Assembly (NCBI GenBank): GCA_022414725.1
Contig: CM039465.1
Coordinates: 40,611,936-40,675,935, forward strand
Direction: 5' to 3'
Origin: Microglena sp. YARC
Taxonomy: Eukaryota; Chlorophyta; Chlorophyceae; Chlamydomonadales; Chlamydomonadaceae
DNA length: 64,000 bases
Shown: piece by piece, positions 58,998 through 64,000 of the stretch
Position numbering within the stretch: position 1 is the stretch's first letter
Layout: each line of letters begins with the position of its first letter
Notes under the pieces: model-generated
Databases searched by the model: none
What the model was told of the DNA's origin: nothing
Seen by the model: only the letters and a program-made list of their open reading frames with translations
Translations under genes and position numbers: made by a program

Positions 58998-61622
58998 TAT
59001 CCCCCCCCCCCCCCCAAACACACACCTCATGACCCCTGTCCTCCCAGGAACTGGCTGCTGGTGTGCCCTTTGTTCTCCTACCAGCCTTGTGCTACAGCCG
59101 CATCACTCCACCCACCCACACATCACTCCACTCCACCCACCTACCCATCCACACCCACCCACCCACCCATCCACACTCACCCACCCACCCACCCATCCAC
59201 ACCCACCCACCCATCCACACCCACCACACCCACCCACCATCCACACCCACCCACCCACCACCACCTCACCCACCCACCCACCCCACCCACTCCTGCACCC
59301 CACACCCTTGCACACCTACACCTCATGACCCTGTTCTCCCAGGTACTGGCTGCTGGTGTGACCTTTTGTTCTCCTATCAGCCTTGTGCTACAGCCACATC
59401 TACCCATCCACCCACCCACCACCCACCTCACCCACCCCACCCACCCACTCCTGCACCCCACACCCACCCACCATATGACCCCTGTCCTCCCAGGTACTGG
59501 CAGCTGGTGTGCCCTTTGTTCTCCTATCCGCCTTGTGCTACAGCCGCATCACTGGTACACCCTTCTCATTGGCGCTGCTCAAGTTCTATGCAATTGTGTA
59601 TCAGCTGGTGAGCTCATAGACTAGTTGCATTGCAACATCTTACCATATCTACATACTGTCCTGCCGTGTAACTGGCACAGCCTTCTCATTGGCGCTGCTG
59701 AAGTCCCACGCAATTGTGTACCAGCTGGTGAGCTCACAGATAAGATTTTTTTTTAAATCTGAGAGTGGGTTTTTATTAGCTTTATGGTTTTAGGCCTCCT
59801 CCAGGGACAGCTTTTTGTAGCTTTTTAGGGCCATTTGTGGCCTACATATTGGTGTGCTGTGATTTTGGCATACTAGGCATGTTTGGGCACACTGTGAGTT
59901 GGCATACCGTGATTTGGCATACTGTGCATAGGCACATCAAGCTCTATGCAATCATGTACCTGCTGGTGAGTTCACATTCGTATTGAACGCGTGCCGTCAT
60001 ATTGGTGTGCTATAATTGTGGGACACTGTGTGCAGGCACATCATGTTCTATGTGAGGTTTGTGCTTACAAGCACATGGGAAGTGTATAGGCACTTCACGC
60101 ATCACTGGTACAGCCTTCTCAGCTTCACGGCTCAAGTTCTATGCAATCGTATATCAGCTGGTGAGATCCCAGACTTATTGAAAGCGTGCCTTCATATTGG
60201 TGTGTTGTGATATGTTGGCATACCATGTGTAGGCACATCAAGTCCCCCCCCCCCCCCACACACCCACCACCACCAACACACACACACATACACACATACA
60301 CACATACACACACCCAAAATTGACCCCCACCCACCCACTTTCAGCTGGATTGTGAGATTGTGGCATACTGTGATTTGTTGGCATACCATGTGTAGGCACA
60401 TCAAGTTCTCCCCCCCCCCCACCACCACACCACCACACACACACACATACACACATACACACACCCAAAATTGACCCCCCACCCACCCACTTTCAGCTGG
60501 ATGGTGTAATTGTGGCATACTGTTCTATGCAATGTTGTATCAGCTGGTGAGCTCATAGACTAGTTGTATTGCAAGATCTCCTGCCATGTGACTGGTATAG
60601 CCTTCTCATCGGCGCTGGTTAATTTTTATGCAATAGTGTATCAGCTGGTGAGCTCACATACGTATTGAAAGCGTGCCTTCATATTGGTGTGCTGTAATTG
60701 TGTACCTGCTGGCTCACATACTTAGTGAATGCATGCCTTCATATTGGTGTGCTGTAATTGTGTACCTGCTGGCTCACATACTTAGTGAATGCATGCCTTC
60801 ATATTTGGTGGTGCTGTAATTGTGTACCTGCTGGCTCACATACTTAGTGAATGCATGCCTTCATATTGGTGTGCTGTAATTGTGTACCTGCTGGCTCACA
60901 TACTTAGTGAATGCATGCCTTCATATTGGTGTGCTGTAATTGTGTACCTGCTGGCTCACATACTTAGTGAATGCATGCCTTCATATTGGTGTGCTGTAAT
61001 TGTGTACCTGCTGGCTCACATACTTAGTGAATGCATGCCTTCATATTGGTGTGCTGTAATTGTGTACCTGCTGGCTCACATACTTAGTGAACGCATGCCT
61101 TCATATTGGTGTGCTGTAATTGTGCACCTGCTGGCTCACATACTTAGTGAACCCATGCCTTCATATTGGTGTGCTGAGCTTTGACTCAGCCACCCTGTGT
61201 AGGCCACTGCTTAACTTACCTACAACCGTGTATCAGCTGGTGAGCTCATATGCTAATTGAACGCGTGGCTCCATATTGGTGTGCTGTGATTTGGGCATAT
61301 TAGGCATGTTTGGCATATCATGTATAGACACATCAAGATCTCCCCCCCACCACCACCACCACCACAAACACACACACACACATACACACATCACACACCC
61401 AAAATTGACCCCCACCCACTTTCAGCTGGATGCGAGCATCATGGAAGACCTCTCCCCCCCCCCCCCGCCACACACCACACACACTTTCAGTCGGATGCCA
61501 GCATCATGAAGGACCTCCCCCCCCCCCCCAGACACACACACACAACACACATAAAATTACCCTCCCCCCCCCCCCCCACACACACACACTTTCAGCCGGA
61601 TGCCAGCATCATAGAAGACCTC

Positions 61623-61655
<33 letters not shown>

Positions 61656-64000
61656 ACTCACCCACCCACATTTAGCCCGTTGCCAGCATCATGGAAGACT
61701 CCCCTCCCCCCCCACCACCACCACCACCCACCACCACCTCTACCCCCCCCCCCCCCAGACACACACACACACACACATAAAATTACCCCCCCCCCCCCCA
61801 CACACACACACACACTTTCAGCCGGATGCCAGGATCATAGAAGACCTCTCCCCCCCACCCCACCCCACCCACCCACCCCACCCCCCACCCACATTTTAGC
61901 CCGATGCCAGCATCATGGAAGACCTCCCCTACCCCCCCCCCCACCCCCACCCCCCCACCCACACACACACACCTCCCCCCCCCACACATACACATACATA
62001 CATATAAATACATACATACACACTCAAAATTGACCCCACCACCACCACCACCCACCCACCCACCCACTTTAGCCGGATGCCAGCATCATGGAAGAGAAGA
62101 ACATTCCGTGGCTGCATTCCTTTGGAACCTCCACTCACCCACTCACCCACCCACCCACACCTCTGACCCCACCACCCACCCACCCACTTTCAGCCGGATG
62201 CCAGCATAATGGAAGAGAAGAACACCGTGGTTGCATTCATCTTCTCCAACGCAGTCTTCTACATCGGTCTCTTCAGCTTTGCAATGTAAGTTGGAAACAA
62301 CCTGACCGCCCTTGCAAACTTTAGGTGACCGGCCCATGTCGGCTCTTCTACATCGGTCTCTTCAGCTTTGCAATGTAAGTTGGAAACAACCTGACAACCC
62401 TTGCCAACTTTAGGTGACCGGCCCATGCCGCTCTTCTGCATCGGTCTCTTTAGCTTTGCAATGTAAGTTGGAAACAACTGACCGCCCTTGCCAACTTTAG
62501 ATGACCGGCCCATGTCGTCTCTTCTGCTTCGTTCTCTTCAGCTTTGCAATGTAAGTTGAAAACAACCTGACCGCCCTTGCCAACCTGACTGCCCTTTCCA
62601 ACCAGAGGTGAACGGCCCATGCCGCTCTTCTGCATCGGTCTGTTTAGCTTTGCAAGTAAGTTGGAAACAACTGACTGCCCTTATCAACCTGAGGTGACCG
62701 GCCCATATCGCGGGTTCATGCGCAGGTTGCATGTGCCCCTCACCCCTCACCCCTTCGCATCCTTCAACCTTACCCTCAACCCTCAACCCTCAACCCTCAC
62801 CCTTACCCCTCACCCCTCACCCCTCACCCCTCACCCCTCACCCCTCACCCCTCACCCCTCACCCCTTCTCATCCATAAACCTTACCCTCCACCCCCTTGG
62901 CACCCTCACCTACCTTAACCAGTTTGGCCCTACCGCACTTCCCACCCCCCTCCACACACACACAACACACACACACACACCACACACACACTGCCATCGT
63001 CCCTTTGACCAACCTCGAATATTTACCCCTGGACCGAAACAAACATGCATTATAACATTACATACATTACGTACATTACAAACATACATTACATACATTA
63101 CATACATACATTATATGTAAGTGCTTTTTCATTATAGCCCTTCTTTTCATGGTTGGGTGCGTCCCTTTAGCCTACTTGGTTTAATCGCCCTTCTTTTCAT
63201 GGTTGGGTACGTCCCTTTAGCCTACTTGGTTTAATCGCCCTTCTTTTCATGGTTGGGTGCGTCCCTTTAGCCTACTTGGTTTACCCCTGGACTGAAACAA
63301 ACATGCACTTCCCCTACCCTCCACCCCCCTACCCTATAGCCTGCTTGGCACCGGAAGTGATGAAATCAAAGCTGTGTAAGCCTTCCTTATCCCCCTCCGC
63401 TTTCCGACCCCTCCACTTCCCCTACCCTCCACCTCCTACCCTCCAGCTTGGTTGGCGCTGTTAGTGATGAAAACAAAGCTTCAAAAGCTTTCCTTATTCC
63501 TCACAGCTTTGTCAGCCTTCCTCATCCCCCTCCGCTTTCCGACCCCTCCACTTCCCTACCCTCCACCCCCTACCCTCCACCTCCTACCTCCAGTCCGGTT
63601 GGCGCCGTTAGTGATGAAAACAAAGCTTCAAAAGCTGTCCTTATCCCTCACAGCATTGTAAGCCTTCCTAGTCCCCCTACGCTTTCCAATCTCTCCAGTT
63701 CCCCTACTCTCCACCCCCCTACCCTCCACCTCCTACCCTCCAGCCCGGTTGGCGCCGTTTGTGATGAAAACAAAGCTTCAAAAGCCTTTCTTATCCCTTG
63801 CAGCATTGTAAGCCTTCCTTGTCCCCCTACCCTGTCCGATCCCTCCTGTTCCCCTACCCTCCACCCCCTATCCCCCAGCCTGCTTGGCGCCGTAAATTAT
63901 GAAATCAAAGCTTCGTAAGTCCTCCTTATCCCTCATTGCGTTGTAAGCCTTCCTACCCCCCTCCACTTTCTGGCCCCTCCACTTCCCATACCCTCCATCC
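56144..64000 (+). CDS. Gene E: probable CASTOR/POLLUX-type ion channel, 5' part, runs off window
   Basis: Exons seen: 56144-57146, 58499-58581, 59494-59607 and 62194-62285; phases 1,0,0,2 agree. The first 300 residues are low complexity: PRTPALL repeats, HGSSGQQGAG repeats, then about 40 mostly Gln/Glu residues near 250-290. After a basic stretch come a hydrophobic helix (ESIHILMVLSGIGACAWAYV), an ISRISTSNLLLKFLS segment, a second membrane helix (VLAAGVPFVLLSALCYSRIT), a GTPFSLALLKFYAIVYQL pore-side segment, and VVAFIFSNAVFYIGLFSFA. Copies of the next exon start read I-L-x-GAVSDE-x-KAS in the required phase 2. FAILLGAVSDEIKA resembles the FAMMLGLVSDAISEKVDSLR junction of plant CASTOR/POLLUX (DMI1) channels, which sit in nuclear or plastid envelopes. 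The family call is an inference; the start codon is uncertain. The true exon 5 lies beyond the window. Confidence 0.6.
57255..58490 (+). repeat. Intron array echoing the gene E exon 2 acceptor
   Basis: 57270-57400 has CATGCAATGTACAT-type repeats and 57420-57500 GCTCAT hexamers. From about 57590 to 58490, seven to eight units of about 120 bp run: AGTGCATGAGCAGCATTACC, GTCCACCAATAATGTCATG, TTTCTCATGGTCTGTT, CTGCTTGCAGGTAT. Each has a TTGCAG or equivalent acceptor. The last is the true site at 58498. A dispersed repeat sits inside the final unit (58372-58458). Confidence 0.85.
58499..58581 (+). CDS. Gene E exon 2
   Basis: After GCTTGCAG in phase 1 it reads GISEWLSATAIDFISRISTS, then NLLLKFLS, and ends TTTCT|GTAAGT in phase 0. 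It is a short amphipathic segment before a membrane helix. Confidence 0.6.
58582..59493 (+). repeat. Gene E intron 2: microsatellites and two echoes of exon 3 start
   Basis: 58618-58680 is the dispersed repeat also at 48227. 58800-59000 is (CAC)/(ATC)n. Exon 3 starts are copied at 59044-59100 (CCCAG/GAACTGGCTGCTGGTGTGCC) and 59338-59400, each keeping about 55 exon bases and followed by CACCCACC arrays. Confidence 0.85.
59494..59607 (+). CDS. Gene E exon 3: membrane helix and pore-side segment
   Basis: After CTCCCAG in phase 0: VLAAGVPFVLLSALCYSRIT, then GTPFSLALLKFYAIVYQL, ending CAGCTG|GTGAGC in phase 0. The hydrophobic helix followed by G-TP-S-ALLK-YAI resembles the segment before the pore in CASTOR/POLLUX proteins. 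Confidence 0.65.
59608..61265 (+). repeat. Echoes of gene E exon 3 end and a 60-bp array
   Basis: Exon end plus donor (GCCTTCTCATTGGCGCTGCT, CAGCTGGTGAGCTCA) recurs at about 59670-59735, 59940-59970, 60105-60165, 60520-60550, 60600-60650 and 61225-61245. At 60690-61175, eight 60-bp units (ATTGTGTACCTGCTGGCTCA, CATACTTAGTGAATGCATGC) derive from the same region and have lost the donor (CTGGCTCAC). A reverse piece of the 30085 repeat lies at 59750-59835. Confidence 0.85.
61325..62190 (+). repeat. Echoes of gene E exon 4 start among C-rich runs
   Basis: CTTTCAG-CTGGATGCGAGCATCATGG-type exon starts occur near 61421, 61481, 61591, 61668, 61817, 61895 and 62070, separated by (C)n, (CACA)n and CCACC runs. 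C homopolymers up to about 40 bases (about 61625-61655) make exact spacing unreliable. The open Pro/His frames are artefacts. Confidence 0.85.
62194..62285 (+). CDS. Gene E exon 4: membrane helix
   Basis: After CTTTCAG in phase 0: PDASIMEEKNTVVAFIFSNA, then VFYIGLFSFA, ending GCAAT|GTAAGT in phase 2. The split codon completed by C gives Ile, continuing into the GAVSDE motif of the next exon's echoes. Confidence 0.7.
62290..62720 (+). repeat. Echoes of gene E exon 4 end
   Basis: Four units of about 90 bp (starting near 62340, 62430, 62518 and 62618) repeat CATCGGTCTCTTCAGCTTTG, CAATGTAAGTTGGAAACAAC and TGACCGCCCTTGCCAAC: the last about 35 exon bases plus donor. Confidence 0.9.
62740..63120 (+). 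repeat. CCCTCA hexamer run and other simple repeats
   Basis: 62745-62870 is (CCCTCA)n with variants. 62950-62995 is (CA)n. 63045-63118 is CATA/CATTA repeats. Confidence 0.85.
63125..64000 (+). repeat. Triplicated retroposon piece, then echoes of gene E exon 5 start
   Basis: 63127-63290 has three units of CCCTTCTTTTCATGGTTGGG. From 63335, five units near 63340, 63447, 63593, 63740 and 63880 each contain an acceptor-like CAG or CCAG followed by TTGGCGC-G-TAGTGATGAAA and ACAAAGCTTCAAAAGC. They read GAVSDEnKAS, or a damaged version, in phase 2. Filler is CCCCTACCCTCCACC-rich. The intact exon is expected to the right of the window. Confidence 0.85.

Noticed and set aside
58629..59624. 331-codon poly-His/Pro frame
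   Set aside because: Derived from (ATC)/(CAC) and CCCA arrays; it contains exon 3 echoes and the real exon in a different frame.
61320..62033. 237-codon Pro/His/Thr frame
   Set aside because: C-homopolymer and CA runs between exon 4 echoes; not protein-like.
62745..62870. Telomere-like repeat
   Set aside because: The unit is CCCTCA, not the plant/algal CCCTAAA or the CCCTAA type, and it sits within an intron.

Overview
The window is nuclear DNA from a eukaryote. It has genes split by spliceosomal (GT-AG) introns, long introns, hAT-type MITEs, non-LTR retrotransposon ends, tRNA-headed SINEs and heavy micro- and minisatellite DNA. It shows no bacterial features: no operons and no runs of dense ORFs. 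The gene set is an ADCK1-type atypical kinase, a WNK-like kinase with an OSR1_C tail, an F-box/LRR protein and a probable CASTOR/POLLUX-type channel. That combination fits a unicellular green alga or early-branching streptophyte best, but the species cannot be fixed from sequence alone.

Layout, all five genes on the + strand. (A) About 40-5713: the 3' part of a gene for a Gln/Pro/Ser-rich protein of unknown function, entering from the left edge. (B) 11595-32830: a 21-kb ADCK1-like gene that I rebuilt as eight exons. The phases agree at every junction and give 576 codons. (C) 36870-41439: an F-box/leucine-rich-repeat protein with two exons, 729 aa. (D) 46885-50828: a WNK-family protein with three exons, 430 aa, whose kinase domain has lost several essential motifs. 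(E) about 56144 to the right edge: a membrane protein with a poly-Q N-terminal region. Its last visible exon and the next exon edges read like the pore-to-RCK junction of CASTOR/POLLUX channels, and the gene runs off the window. Intergenic DNA (5.7-11.5, 33-36.8, 41.5-46.8 and 52.4-56.1 kb) is mostly mobile-element debris.

The most striking feature is not a gene. Almost every long intron in genes A, B, C and E, and three gene ends (B, C, D), carries tandem degenerate copies of the neighbouring exon edge together with its splice site. I call these echoes. Examples are seven copies of the ADCK1 exon-2 start, seven of the exon-6 end, at least five of the channel exon-5 start, and many copies of the last codons of the WNK gene. 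The only short intron (WNK intron 1, 263 bp) has none. This suggests that introns and 3' flanks here grow by tandem duplication across exon-intron boundaries. It leaves arrays of decoy or alternative splice sites, including a run of in-frame 24-nt microexon-like cassettes in gene A.

The genes are unrelated in pathway; I see no functional cluster. Exon boundaries come from reading the sequence (GT-AG sites, phase and family resemblance) and have not been tested against transcripts.
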